The notes: generated from the sequence alone by a model not told the origin. A stretch of DNA of 64,000 bases from CAZOKZ01 sp964580585 (GCA_964580585.1 CAZOKZ010000008.1:1-64000); one strand, 5' to 3'; positions 1 through 9,027 are shown, counted from the stretch's first letter. Numbers and translations: made by a program.

Positions 1-1
1 G

Positions 2-772
2 TCGGTTTGGGATGGTTACGGCAAGGGGAACAGCTTCCGTCCACTGCATAATATTTTAGAACATAAAGACGAAGTACGCAAAGAAGCCGCACAACTTTCC
101 GAAGATATGGAGTGGCCTTATCGCAGTACGGAGGAAGCGCTGATCTGGGCACGTCGTTATGCGCAGGAAGGCAATTACATTAAGGCGCTGGCAATTGTCT
201 GGCACGTGCAGAAGCAGTGCCGTGCGGAAGATTGTTCGGAAGCGCTTCTGGTCGAAGCGGAAGTGCACCGTCGATACGGGTTCGAGTTGGATGCCTTTGA
301 ATGCTGGAAGAAAATTTCAGAGAGCTATCCAAACACCAATGCCCACGTTCAGGCTATTAACGAATTAGCTAAAATCAGTTTGTACATCAATTCCGACCCC
401 GAAGCGGCACGTGCGCAATACAGCCGGATATTACAAAGTAGCGACGACCCGCGCGAAATCGCGGCGAACTTGTACAAACTCGGGTTCACACACGCCCAGG
501 AAGAAAACTGGAAAGGGGCGATCGAGCAGATTACCGAAGCGATCCAGGTCGCTCCGCGCCCCGACGGCAATGACGATCAATGGGCGGGATTCTGGACGGA
601 AATGTACCTGGGTCTGGGTGTTTGCCATTACAATTTGGGCGAATATAGCAAAGCGCGCGAAGCATTCGATTTCGCCATTCACGTCAGCCCGTGGCCCGAT
701 TCTCCGAACGCCCAGCAAGCGCGCAACTGGCTCAATCGTATTGAACAGGAAGGGTTGGGGGAGAAAAACTGA
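2..772 (+). CDS. TPR-repeat protein, 5' end outside window
   Basis: The reading frame is open from base 2 with no stop, so the start lies upstream of the window; an internal ATG at 107 is not needed. The visible 256 residues are mostly paired amphipathic helices. Two clear TPR units sit near the C-terminus: one around FTHAQEENWKGAIEQITEAI, the other around LGLGVCHYNLGEYSKAREAF. A short acidic/basic tail follows. No enzymatic motif is visible. TPR proteins usually act as scaffolds or assembly factors, so no specific role can be assigned. The gene ends at a strong hairpin terminator facing a convergent gene. Confidence 0.75.
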   Translation, partial: SVWDGYGKGNSFRPLHNILEHKDEVRKEAAQLSEDMEWPYRSTEEALIWARRYAQEGNYIKALAIVWHVQKQCRAEDCSEALLVEAEVHRRYGFELDAFECWKKISESYPNTNAHVQAINELAKISLYINSDPEAARAQYSRILQSSDDPREIAANLYKLGFTHAQEENWKGAIEQITEAIQVAPRPDGNDDQWAGFWTEMYLGLGVCHYNLGEYSKAREAFDFAIHVSPWPDSPNAQQARNWLNRIEQEGLGEKN

Positions 773-807
773 CGGTTCGCCGTATCATGGAATTGGGATT
801 AAAAACG

Positions 808-846
808 AACGACACCCGGGCAGACAAACCGGGTGTCGTTTCGATT
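808..846 (+). terminator. Intrinsic terminator between convergent genes
   Basis: A 12-bp perfect stem (808-819 pairing with 829-840) has a 9-nt loop and is followed by a T-rich stretch (TTTCGATTTC). It lies between the TPR gene ending at 772 and the convergent gene ending at 862. The upstream side is A-rich (AAAAACGA), so it may work in both directions. Confidence 0.75.
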
Positions 847-861
847 TCGGAATCTTACGAA

Positions 862-1644
862 TTACTCCCCTTGGGGAGAATTCACACTTGTGGTGGTTGA
901 ATATCCAGCATTCCTATTGGAATTGATGTTTGTTGTCGCTTGTTCCAACATCTGCGAGAGCATCAACTCGACAATCAGTAATTCAGGTCGTTCGGTCAGT
1001 TCTGGTTTATATTGTGAGACCAGATTGACGTTGTTTTCCGAAGTAACGCCCATGGCCGCTGCGTCCAGTTCTCCCTGCAGATCCACATCAAACTCCTGGT
1101 TGGGATTCTGGTTTTGCGCCATGGCTTTTTCGACTTCTTTGGCTGTGTTCTGCAATTTATTCCAGGCAGCTTGAAACTCGGGATCGCCGTTGGAAGCAGC
1201 TTCTTCCACGGCATGCAATACTTCACGCGAAAGGTAACCGTACTCGCGTGGCGACATTTCGACTTTGCGCAAGATATTCGCGTAATCGCTCATCAATTTC
1301 GGCGTTTCGGTAAACAGTGCCATCATGTCGCCTGCGCCAACATTGGGTTGGCGGTTTTGTTCGGCGGCAACCACCATCTCTTGGATCAGGTTCATTTCCA
1401 TGGCGCGATTGATCAATTGAGTGCGCGTGACGATGTACTGATCGAGACGTTCACCGTCCAGATCGGTACCTTCCTTTGGTGTGGTGTACGGGAAATCGTC
1501 GTGCAATGCCTGGACATCGATGCCAGCCTGATTCCAACTATCGGCGACTTGGTTTGCTTTGACAAAAAAGAAAGTGACGAATCCTACGATGACGATAATC
1601 GTCAGCAAAGTGACGATTCCACATCCAATTAGAAATTTTTTCAT
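862..1644 (-). CDS. Membrane-anchored protein of unknown function
   Basis: 260 residues. The N-terminus (MKKFLIGCGIVTLLTIIVIV...) is a single uncleaved-looking transmembrane helix of about 20 residues. The rest is a soluble, helix-rich domain with many Gln, Asn and Glu and no recognised motif, presumably outside the cytoplasm. The C-terminus is polar and Asn/Ser/Thr-rich (NINSNRNAGYSTTTSVNSPQ). An AGGAGAGG ribosome-binding site lies just before the ATG on the minus strand. I do not recognise a family. It sits downstream of the radical SAM gene on the same strand, with a 156-bp spacer. Confidence 0.75.
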   Translation of the reverse strand: MKKFLIGCGIVTLLTIIVIVGFVTFFFVKANQVADSWNQAGIDVQALHDDFPYTTPKEGTDLDGERLDQYIVTRTQLINRAMEMNLIQEMVVAAEQNRQPNVGAGDMMALFTETPKLMSDYANILRKVEMSPREYGYLSREVLHAVEEAASNGDPEFQAAWNKLQNTAKEVEKAMAQNQNPNQEFDVDLQGELDAAAMGVTSENNVNLVSQYKPELTERPELLIVELMLSQMLEQATTNINSNRNAGYSTTTSVNSPQGE

Positions 1645-1800
1645 CTGCCTCTCCTTATAATATGGCCGTCGAGATTTATATCATCTACGATTTTGGACAG
1701 GCGTTATTCAATTTGCCTGAGTGGAACAGAGTGCTCAGTGAAAATAATCGTTCAAAGAAAAAATGAAACAGCGAGGGTTGGTTGGGCAATCGAAACCACG

Positions 1801-3036
1801 TCAGCCAGATGCAGCAATGGTTTCCGTTTCGAGTGCCACGCCCGCTTGACGAGCCAGTTCGCGAAAGGCGCGAAGTTTTTCTTCGAGCAGGATGCGCGAG
1901 GCAGGGCTGAAGTTTCCCGTGGCAATCATTGTCTCGGCTTTGGCGAGAATTTGCCGCGTGTCCTCGTCGGTGACTTGGTAAAACTGGCCGCAACCCATGC
2001 ACGTGTTTTTGTATTGGCGTTCGGTGAACGTTTTGCGGAATTCGATCGCGGCGGGGCTGTTCAGTTTTTCCTCGTAAGTGCCCGGTTCGCTTGTGTTGCC
2101 AAACGATTCGTTCAGATAGCAACACGGCTTCATGTTACCATCTTTTTCGACAATCATCGCGCGCCATGCCTCGGGGCATCCGTATCGCACGCCGGGTGCG
2201 GGCTGGGGAACGGGCTGGGATTTTTTCGGAAAAGGAATCTGGTAGAAATACGTGCAATCAACACCGAGTTTTTCCGCCAGATTCTTTGCACGGCGCAGGT
2301 TGAAGTTGAACACCTTCGATCCGGCAACCGACACATGGGCGTGTTCGGCATGATCGAGCACCAGATTTGAAAACGCCAACCGATCCGCTCCGAGCCGATG
2401 CACGAGGCGCACGGCTTTGCACATTTCCCACACGTTGTACTTCGAGACGGTGAAGCTGATGTGCACGCGCGGGTGATTCAAGCCACGCTCGCGACGGCGG
2501 CGAAGCAATTCGCCCACGTTATGAACCACTGTGTCGAAATCCGCGCCGTTGCGCAGGAAATTTACAGTGCGCGCCGTTGCCCCGTCGAGCGACACGCATA
2601 ATTCATCCAACCCGTGGTCCAGGATTTTGTCGATTACCTCGGGCTTGAGCGACATGCCATGGCTCGATGTCATGCAATACGTGCCCTGGGCCTTGGCGGC
2701 GGCGAGAAATTCAAAGAAACGTTTGTTGAGGAACGGCTCGCCCAGGCCAAAAAGTCCCGTGCGCAGGGCGGCTTCGAGGTGCGGCACGACGGGGTCGTAG
2801 AAGTCGGCCTTGAGAAAACCCGAGTCGATTTCCGGGCCGAATGTCTGGCGAGGACAGAAGACGCACTTGATGTTACAAACCACCGAGGTGGCGATGTTGT
2901 AGTGCGTTGGCCGGGCATGGGCCGTCGGGTCGAGCCACGTGGAATCGAGCAGGGCGAGGACCTCGTTGATCGCGCGCGGGTCGTCGAGCGCGGCGTTCTC
3001 GGTCGAGGCAATGGTGATTTTTTCCAGCTCGATCAT
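1801..3036 (-). CDS. Radical SAM protein with SPASM-type C-terminal cysteines
   Basis: 411 residues. The radical SAM cluster motif CxxxCxxC is at C54, C58 and C61 (CNIKCVFC), followed by a (beta/alpha)-barrel with LGEPFLNK and SLDGA motifs. The C-terminal third holds further cysteines: GCPEAWRAMIVEKDGNMKPC followed directly by another Cys, then NTCMGCG. This pattern matches SPASM/twitch auxiliary Fe-S domains. Known SPASM enzymes modify peptides or mature enzymes, but no precursor peptide gene is evident next door, so the substrate is unknown. The ribosome-binding site is weak, so the start could be slightly internal. Confidence 0.85.
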   Translation of the reverse strand: MIELEKITIASTENAALDDPRAINEVLALLDSTWLDPTAHARPTHYNIATSVVCNIKCVFCPRQTFGPEIDSGFLKADFYDPVVPHLEAALRTGLFGLGEPFLNKRFFEFLAAAKAQGTYCMTSSHGMSLKPEVIDKILDHGLDELCVSLDGATARTVNFLRNGADFDTVVHNVGELLRRRRERGLNHPRVHISFTVSKYNVWEMCKAVRLVHRLGADRLAFSNLVLDHAEHAHVSVAGSKVFNFNLRRAKNLAEKLGVDCTYFYQIPFPKKSQPVPQPAPGVRYGCPEAWRAMIVEKDGNMKPCCYLNESFGNTSEPGTYEEKLNSPAAIEFRKTFTERQYKNTCMGCGQFYQVTDEDTRQILAKAETMIATGNFSPASRILLEEKLRAFRELARQAGVALETETIAASG

Positions 3037-3166
3037 CGTTGGACGTGGCCAATTGGTGGAAATGAAGCGGCACGCAAGCCGCCAAAACTACAGGGATAAG
3101 AATCGTGCCAGGGGCAAGGTTCTGGCAAGTGGGTTTTATGGAGAACCATGGAGGCACCTCGAAAGG

Positions 3167-3250
3167 AACCACAGAGGCACAGAGACACGGAGGGGTCACG
3201 GAGTGGGATTTTTTTGGTTTTTAGCCACAGAGTTCACAGAGGATACAGAG
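3167..3250. repeat. Left half of nested microrepeat inverted pair (CACAGAGG type)
   Basis: Two blocks of imperfect 8-bp units, each starting CCACAGAG: an outer block at 3167-3193 (AACCACAGAGGCACAGAGAC...) and an inner block at 3225-3250 (CCACAGAGTTCACAGAGG...). Both recur in inverted orientation at 3595-3671, so a palindrome about 505 bp across encloses the small gene at 3258-3485. Confidence 0.85.
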
Positions 3251-3257
3251 AAGGAAA

Positions 3258-3485
3258 TCATTCTTTTCTCAGGAGGGCATAGATGATAGCGGGAAGATGT
3301 TTTACAGTTTCTTCACTATCGGCCGTAATATCCAGATCGTAGCTCTTGATATGAAGAAGAGGATATTCTCCATCCCTCGGTTGCTTCTTATTCTCAAAGA
3401 CCTTCTTCAAAAAATGCCAAATTGGGAGCGCGAATTGAATCAGCAATTTGACAAACAATGTTTTTTCGTCGCCATTATTTTCCAT
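3258..3485 (-). CDS. Small hypothetical protein inside microrepeat cassette
   Basis: 75 residues starting MENNGDEKTLFVKLLIQFAL and ending ADSEETVKHLPAIIYALLRKE. The composition is protein-like: a hydrophobic helix near residues 9-20, then a basic/acidic C-terminal part. The frame also stays open to 3587, giving up to 109 residues, but that extension looks less natural. No family is recognised and no strong Shine-Dalgarno is seen. The gene lies wholly between inverted microrepeats, running from the right repeat towards the left one, as the lipoprotein gene at 20551-20958 does. It could be a chance ORF. Confidence 0.4.
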   Translation of the reverse strand: MENNGDEKTLFVKLLIQFALPIWHFLKKVFENKKQPRDGEYPLLHIKSYDLDITADSEETVKHLPAIIYALLRKE

Positions 3486-3594
3486 CTTCGAGCAACCTGA
3501 ACATGAAAACTGCCGGAAATTCACAACCGACGCATGACGATAACCGTCGGTTGGCTTTGTTGTCAAGATTACCACTGTTGAAACCAATCACCCC

Positions 3595-3671
3595 CTCTGT
3601 GCTCTCTGTGTCCTCTGTGGCAAAATTAAAAACTCCGTGTTTCCTCTGTGTCTCCGTGCCTCCGCGTGGTT
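3595..3671. repeat. Right half of nested microrepeat inverted pair
   Basis: The inner block 3595-3620 (CTCTGTGCTCTCTGTGTCCT...) and outer block 3643-3671 (CCTCTGTGTCTCCGTGCCTC...) are reverse-complement counterparts of the blocks at 3225-3250 and 3167-3193. The outer block overlaps possible upstream starts of dnaG, which argues for the later dnaG start. Confidence 0.85.
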
Positions 3672-3750
3672 ACCATCTCCTGTTTTCTCTTTCCAAACGT
3701 CCGCCGTCGCATTACATCCAAACGTAACGCCGCATCGCCCCGGAACCCCC

Positions 3751-5604
3751 ATGCAGACCCTGAAAGACATCACCCGCATCGTCAAGGAGCAAGCCGACAT
3801 CGTTGCCGTGGTCGGGCGAACGGTGGCGCTCAAAAAAGCGGGCAATTCCTACCGGGGCCTATGTCCGTTTCATAACGAGAAAACTCCCTCGTTCCACGTC
3901 GTGCCCTCGAAGGGCATTTACCACTGTTTCGGCTGCAAAGCCGGCGGGTCGGTGATCGATTTCCTGATGAACACCGAGCGCCTGACGTTCATCGAAGCGC
4001 TCAAGAAGCTGGCCGACGAAATGGGCATGGCGTTGCCCGAGGCCGATGCTTCGCCTGCCGAACGTGAACTGCGTGACGAGCAGGAAAAACGCCTGCGCGC
4101 GCTTCAGAGCGCCAACGATTTTGCTCTCGAATGGTTTCGCGCGAATTTGCTGAAAACGCGCAACCGCGACGCCAACACGGTGATGGAAACGCGCGGCATT
4201 ACGTCGGACCTCGGCGAGAAATTTATGGTCGGCGCGGCGCTCAACGACTGGACCGCGCTGCTCGATGCCGGGCGCGCGAAGGGCTTCAGCGACGGCTTGA
4301 TGATCGAGGCGGGGCTCGCCGTGCGAAACGAAGAATCGGGCCGCGTGTACGACCGATTCCGCCACCGATTGATTTTCCCGATTCTCGATCACCTGGGGCG
4401 GCCTATCGGTTTCGGAGGGCGGCGGCTCGACGACGATCCGAAATCACCGAAATATCTCAACTCGGCGGAAACGCCGCTCTACAAAAAAGGCAAATCGCTC
4501 TACGCGTTGAACGTGGCGCAGAAAGACATTGGCGATGCCGGGTTTGCGATCCTGACCGAGGGCTACATGGATACGATCATGGCCCACGCGTTCGGGTTCG
4601 GTCAGGCAGTGGCGTCGCTCGGCACGGCGCTGACGCCGGACCAGGCGCGGCTGCTCAAGCGTTACGCGTCGCAGGTGATTTTCCTTTACGACGGTGACGA
4701 CGCGGGCCGTCATGCCATGCTGCGCGGGGGCGAAGCGCTGCTGGGCGCGGGGCTCGACACACGCGTGATTTTGCTCCCCGCCGCCGACGATCCGGACACG
4801 TTCCTGCGCCGCGAAGGGGCCGACGCGTTGCGCGAACGGCTGCATACGGCGGACGAATATTTCGACTTCGCGCTCGACGAGCACGCGGCGGGCGTGGAAC
4901 TCGGCACGATCAGCGGCCAGGCGGCGCTGGTGGATGCCCTTGGACCGCTTCTGAACACGATGAAAAACGACGTGCAGCGCGAGGCCGCCATTTCGCGCAT
5001 GATGCACCGGCTGGGTGATCTGCCACGCGAGGCCATTTACCGCGTGTTGCGTCAGCAAGCATCACAGGGACGGAGAGAATTTGCTCCGTCCCCCGAGGCG
5101 ACCGGTTCCTCCGTCCCCGCGTCGTCAAGTGCGCGTGTGTTGCCCGCACCCGAGTTCGATCCGCTGGAAAAATTTGCGCTCAAGCTGATGATCGAAAGCA
5201 AGGAAGCGCTCGCGGTTCTGCGCGCGGAACTGCACGAAGAGTGGCTGACTGACATGCGGCTCGATCCGTGGATTTTGTTTTTCTTTTCCGGGCACGAAGA
5301 CGCCGCTACGATGTTGGCCGAAGCCGAAGCCGTGGGCGATCTGCCCGGTGATCCGATGATTTTACCCGCGATTTTAGCCGACCCACATCCGCTTGGTATT
5401 CCCGAACATTCGGCGCATCAACTCGCCGCGCGGATCAAGCGCCGCCATCAAAAACGTGTGACGCAGCAACTCGTGCGTGAAATCGAGCAAGCCACCGCGC
5501 ACGCACCGGACGAAGTACCGAGCCAAAAGCTGACACTCATGCACCAGGAATCGCAACTTGCCGTACGCGCCAAACTGCCCAACGCACCGATGGATATTCA
5601 GTAG
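3751..5604 (+). CDS. dnaG: DNA primase DnaG
   Basis: 617 residues from the ATG at 3751. DnaG lays down RNA primers at the replication fork. The N-terminal CHC2 zinc-binding domain has C38, H41, C59 and C62 (LCPFHNEKTPSF...HCFGC). The TOPRIM catalytic core shows the EGYMD glutamate and the DGDDAG acidic pair. The C-terminal part that would bind DnaB helicase is less conserved. The frame extends upstream to 3637, but that stretch is translated microrepeat DNA, whereas residues from MQTLKDITRIVKEQADIV match the usual DnaG N-terminus. No rpoD or rpsU neighbour is present. Confidence 0.97.
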   Translation: MQTLKDITRIVKEQADIVAVVGRTVALKKAGNSYRGLCPFHNEKTPSFHVVPSKGIYHCFGCKAGGSVIDFLMNTERLTFIEALKKLADEMGMALPEADASPAERELRDEQEKRLRALQSANDFALEWFRANLLKTRNRDANTVMETRGITSDLGEKFMVGAALNDWTALLDAGRAKGFSDGLMIEAGLAVRNEESGRVYDRFRHRLIFPILDHLGRPIGFGGRRLDDDPKSPKYLNSAETPLYKKGKSLYALNVAQKDIGDAGFAILTEGYMDTIMAHAFGFGQAVASLGTALTPDQARLLKRYASQVIFLYDGDDAGRHAMLRGGEALLGAGLDTRVILLPAADDPDTFLRREGADALRERLHTADEYFDFALDEHAAGVELGTISGQAALVDALGPLLNTMKNDVQREAAISRMMHRLGDLPREAIYRVLRQQASQGRREFAPSPEATGSSVPASSSARVLPAPEFDPLEKFALKLMIESKEALAVLRAELHEEWLTDMRLDPWILFFFSGHEDAATMLAEAEAVGDLPGDPMILPAILADPHPLGIPEHSAHQLAARIKRRHQKRVTQQLVREIEQATAHAPDEVPSQKLTLMHQESQLAVRAKLPNAPMDIQ

Positions 5605-5647
5605 GCGGTGAACGGTGGGGGAGCGGTGGAGTTGGTTGTTGGTTAAT

Positions 5648-5667
5648 AGTTTTTAGTTCACAGTAAA
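5648..5667. repeat. Microrepeat of TTTTTAGT/CAGTAAAC type
   Basis: The 20-mer AGTTTTTAGTTCACAGTAAA is identical to 38965-38984. The surroundings continue the pattern (ACAGTTTTCAGTAATTG). It lies just after dnaG, outside any gene. Confidence 0.75.
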
Positions 5668-5725
5668 CAGTTTTCAGTAATTGATAAGCACACGAATTAT
5701 ATTAGATGCCTATACCTTGGAGTGT

Positions 5726-5898
5726 GGCAGCTTGCTGCCGTTTTCATGCGCGCAACCTTGGTTGCGCGTGAGTCGGTCTGAAAGACCGATATTCTCTAGC
5801 CCAGTCCGCAGGGCTGGGTAGCGGGATTATATAAAATTGCGGCCTGAAGGGCCGCGATATGAAACGGGAAACTATATGATCGCGACCTTTCAGGCCGC
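5726..5898. repeat. Composite array of short palindromic hairpins (cluster A)
   Basis: Hairpins in order: GGCAGC-TT-GCTGCC (5726-5739), CGCGCAACC-TT-GGTTGCGCG (5749-5768), TCGGTCT-GAA-AGACCGA (5773-5789), an AGCCC/GGGCT stem (5797-5819), GCGGCC-TGAAG-GGCCGC (5839-5855), then the 20-mer ATCGCGACCTTTCAGGCCGC (5879-5898). The last three modules recur in the same order in cluster B at 10203-10425, with the 20-mer identical. Apart from this array and the microrepeat, I see nothing gene-like in 5605-6005. Confidence 0.8.
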
Positions 5899-6005
5899 TT
5901 GAAATCTAATGGTTGCGTGTAATGCAATGTTAAATGTTTCGATCATTCATTTTAGGATGACTGATCATTAATATACTTCACTCGGACAATAGAATCCGGT
6001 GAGGA

Positions 6006-6836
6006 TCAATCTGGGTTACCGTGCTTTGTTGATTTTATTTCATTGATTTCTTTCCAACGTTTTTTATTTTCTTTGGACAGGCGAACGAGATTACTGACGA
6101 GAAACAGGAGGATTCTACTGTCTCCTCTACCGGAATTTACCGGAGGCTCGGGCATTTGAATATCGAGAATTGGATCGACTTTGTCTGCCCCTGGGATATC
6201 GCCAGGGATCAAACTTGAAAAAACACCCGAAAGAAGTGCGAAGACCAGGCTGAATATTCCAATACGATACGTCCAATGCATGATGATCGACGGCATATAA
6301 ATAGTGTATGGTTGGCTTCCATGCTGATAATTAACAATCATGGGTAGATCGTAAAATCTTGTCGGCATCTGGACATCAAGAAACATGAAATATAAATAGA
6401 TCAAGATACAGCTGAGTAACATGGTGATGTCCATCGCACAGAAGTAAGTAAAGAATTCTTTGAACAATAATTGGATTGTTGTTTTCTTGCGAATCGTATT
6501 CAGAATAGCGGGAATAAACATCACCCACAAGTTTATTGTTAGTGGGATAATAGCGAGAGCTAAAAATCCCCACAGGCCACATATTAATTCCAGGTGACGA
6601 TTGATATGATATTTGTCGAGAAAAAATAATTTTACGAGCATCATTGTTGCAAAAGCGGAATACCATACCAACATTCCACCGATGACAAACTTGAGAAATA
6701 CTCGTTGATTTTTGCTTCTACTAGGCGAGTCGACAGCTTTATAAAACAACCAAAAGATCATACCCATGGAAATAAGTAAGATCAGCATGATGACGACTAT
6801 GATGCTCAGAAAAAAGTATTTCCCCACGATTGCCAT
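6006..6836 (-). CDS. Multi-pass membrane protein of unknown function, AT-rich
   Basis: 276 residues from the ATG at 6836, which has GGAG nine bases upstream. In-frame ATGs at 6869 and 6884 lack a ribosome-binding site. About five hydrophobic segments are visible: residues near 6-30, 48-68, 78-105, 125-150 and 190-215. A cytoplasmic-looking charged tail ends NKKRWKEINEIKSTKHGNPD. No family is recognised. Its base composition is clearly more AT-rich than the flanking dnaG and groEL genes, which suggests recent acquisition or weak constraint. It is flanked on the 3' side by repeats. Confidence 0.7.
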   Translation of the reverse strand: MAIVGKYFFLSIIVVIMLILLISMGMIFWLFYKAVDSPSRSKNQRVFLKFVIGGMLVWYSAFATMMLVKLFFLDKYHINRHLELICGLWGFLALAIIPLTINLWVMFIPAILNTIRKKTTIQLLFKEFFTYFCAMDITMLLSCILIYLYFMFLDVQMPTRFYDLPMIVNYQHGSQPYTIYMPSIIMHWTYRIGIFSLVFALLSGVFSSLIPGDIPGADKVDPILDIQMPEPPVNSGRGDSRILLFLVSNLVRLSKENKKRWKEINEIKSTKHGNPD

Positions 6837-6915
6837 CGTCACGGTCTCCAAGCATCTCTCTTTATTCATACTATCACAAATCAATTTTATTCATAAAATC
6901 AGCCTTGGTAAATCC

Positions 6916-6952
6916 CAAAAAACTTCCCCCGAACGTCGCCGTCCGGGGGAAG
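6916..6952 (-). terminator. Intrinsic terminator of groES-groEL
   Basis: Read on the minus strand, a 9-bp GC-rich stem (6944-6952 pairing with 6923-6931) is followed by six T (6917-6922). It lies 32 bases past the groEL stop. Confidence 0.85.
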
Positions 6953-6983
6953 AGTTTTTATCGTGCGATAGAACCTTGGGCAA

Positions 6984-8642
6984 TTACATCATGCCCATGC
7001 CGCCGCCCATGCCGCCCATGCCACCCATGCCGTGGTCATGACCGCCACCGTTGCCGTCTTTTTCTTCCGGCTTGTCGGTGATCAGGCATTCGGTCGTGAT
7101 CAACAGGCCCGCGATGGACGCCGCGTTCTGAAGCGCCGAACGCGTGACCTTCTTGGGATCGATGACGCCGGCGTCGAGCAGGTCAACGAATTCACCCGTT
7201 GCTGCATTGTAGCCGATGTTGCCTTTTTCGCTCTTGATTTTCTCAACGATGATCGAGCCTTCGACGCCCGCGTTCTGGGCAATCATCTTGGCCGGGTATT
7301 CAATCGCGCGCAGGATCAACTTGGCGCCATGGCCTTCTTCGCCGCCGATTTCGCCGATTTTCTTGGCGCCCGCCGATGCCGCACGGATCAGCGCAACGCC
7401 GCCGCCCGCCACGATGCCTTCTTCGACGGCTGCGCGTGTTGCATGCAGCGCGTCTTCCACGCGAGCTTTCTTTTCTTTCATCGCCACTTCGGTTGCGGCA
7501 CCGACTTTGATCACGGCGACGCCACCGGCCAGCTTGGCCAGGCGTTCTTGCAGTTTTTCTTTGTCGTAATCGCTGCTGGAAGCTTCGATCTGGCCCATGA
7601 TTTCTTTTTTGCGGCCGTCGATCGCCTTGTTGTCGCCGTGACCTTCGATGATCACGGTCTCGTCTTTGGTGATCTGGATGCTCTTGGCGCGGCCAAGGTC
7701 TTCCAGCGTAGCGCCTTCGAGCTTACGGCCCGTATCTTCGCTGATGACGTTGCCGCCGGTCAGGACAGCGATGTCCTGCAGCATGGCTTTGCGACGATCG
7801 CCAAAGCCCGGGGCCTTGACGGCGCAGATGTTCAGCACGCCGCGCAGTTTGTTGACCACCAGGGTGGCCAGCGCTTCGCCTTCGACGTCTTCGGCGATGA
7901 TCAGCAGGGGCTTGCCCGACTGAGCGACTTTTTCCAGCACCGGCAGAAGGTCGCGCATGTTGCTGACCTTCTTGTCGTAGATCAGAATCAGCGCGTCTTT
8001 GAGGTCGGCGGTCATTTTTTCCGAATCCGTCACAAAGTACGGAGACAGGTAGCCCTTGTCGAACTGCATGCCTTCAACGAGGTCCAGTTCGGTTTCCAGG
8101 CCTTTGGCTTCTTCCACGGTGATGACGCCGTCTTTGCCGACTTTGTCCATCGCGTCGGCGATTTGCTCGCCGATTTCCGTGTCGCCGTTCGCCGAAATCG
8201 TGGCAACCTGGGCAATTTTGCCGTGGTCGCGCGTATCGACTTTCAGCTTGTTCAGCTCCTCGACAATGATTTCGACGGCTTTATCGATGCCGCGCTTGAT
8301 CGCCATCGGGTTGTTGCCAGCGGAAACCAGCTTCAGGCCGTCGCGATAGATCGACTGGGCCAGGATCGTCGCTGTCGTCGTGCCGTCACCGGCCACATCG
8401 CTCGTACGGCTGGCGACTTCGCGCACCATCTGGGCGCCCATGTTTTCATAGGGGTCCGACAGTTCGATTTCCTTGGCGACGCTGACGCCGTCCTTGGTGA
8501 TCGTCGGGCTGCCGAACTTTTTGTCGATCACGACATTGCGGCCCTTCGGGCCAAGAGTCACTTTTACTGCTTCGGCGAGTTTATCAACACCGCGCAGAAC
8601 CGCTGCGCGGGCGTCGCCACCGTAAACCATTTGTTTCGCCAT
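6984..8642 (-). CDS. groL: 60-kDa chaperonin GroEL
   Basis: 552 residues, full length. GroEL forms the double-ring ATP-dependent folding chamber with GroES. The N-terminal MAKQMVYGGDARAAVLRGVDK, the ATP-binding DGTTTATILAQSI segment and the C-terminal GGM tail (GHDHGMGGMGGMGGGMGMM) are diagnostic. It follows groES with a 94-bp spacer and ends at an intrinsic terminator. I found no CIRCE operator (TTAGCACTC-N9-GAGTGCTAA) upstream of the operon, so HrcA control is not supported. Confidence 0.99.
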   Translation of the reverse strand: MAKQMVYGGDARAAVLRGVDKLAEAVKVTLGPKGRNVVIDKKFGSPTITKDGVSVAKEIELSDPYENMGAQMVREVASRTSDVAGDGTTTATILAQSIYRDGLKLVSAGNNPMAIKRGIDKAVEIIVEELNKLKVDTRDHGKIAQVATISANGDTEIGEQIADAMDKVGKDGVITVEEAKGLETELDLVEGMQFDKGYLSPYFVTDSEKMTADLKDALILIYDKKVSNMRDLLPVLEKVAQSGKPLLIIAEDVEGEALATLVVNKLRGVLNICAVKAPGFGDRRKAMLQDIAVLTGGNVISEDTGRKLEGATLEDLGRAKSIQITKDETVIIEGHGDNKAIDGRKKEIMGQIEASSSDYDKEKLQERLAKLAGGVAVIKVGAATEVAMKEKKARVEDALHATRAAVEEGIVAGGGVALIRAASAGAKKIGEIGGEEGHGAKLILRAIEYPAKMIAQNAGVEGSIIVEKIKSEKGNIGYNAATGEFVDLLDAGVIDPKKVTRSALQNAASIAGLLITTECLITDKPEEKDGNGGGHDHGMGGMGGMGGGMGMM

Positions 8643-8736
8643 GGGGAAAATCCTCCTGATAGGCTGGAAAAAAGTAGTCGATTGATTCCAAGTGTCAAAA
8701 ATCGGCGGACCTTCAAAAAGTCCGCCGGGAAAGCAA

Positions 8737-9027
8737 TTACCCGATCACCGCCAGGATTTCGCTTTCTTTCATGATCAGGTACTCGATGCCGTCGATCTTC
8801 ACATCGTTACCCGAATATTTGCCGAACAGCACTTCGTCGCCAACTTTGACATCCAGTTGATTGCGCGAACCCTGGTCGTTGAATGCACCGTCGCCCACGG
8901 CCACGACTTTGCCGCGCTGGGGTTTTTCCTTGGCCGTATCCGGAATAATGATACCGCCCGTGGTCTTTTGCTCGTCTTCCTTGATGCGCTCGATCACAAC
9001 GCGATCGTGAAGTGGCTTCAGCTTCAT
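8737..9027 (-). CDS. groS: 10-kDa co-chaperonin GroES
   Basis: 96 residues starting MKLKPLHDRVVIERI, with the mobile-loop region EDEQKTTGGIIIPDTAKEK and the YSGNDVKIDGIEYLIMKESEILAVIG C-terminus typical of GroES. It caps the GroEL ring. First gene of the groES-groEL operon. A GGAGACTCACAG ribosome-binding region precedes the ATG on the minus strand. Confidence 0.99.
   Translation of the reverse strand: MKLKPLHDRVVIERIKEDEQKTTGGIIIPDTAKEKPQRGKVVAVGDGAFNDQGSRNQLDVKVGDEVLFGKYSGNDVKIDGIEYLIMKESEILAVIG

Noticed and set aside
7032..8774. 580-codon ORF opposite groEL
   Set aside because: Antisense shadow of a highly conserved gene in GC-biased codons; Phe/Asp/Arg-rich composition not protein-like.
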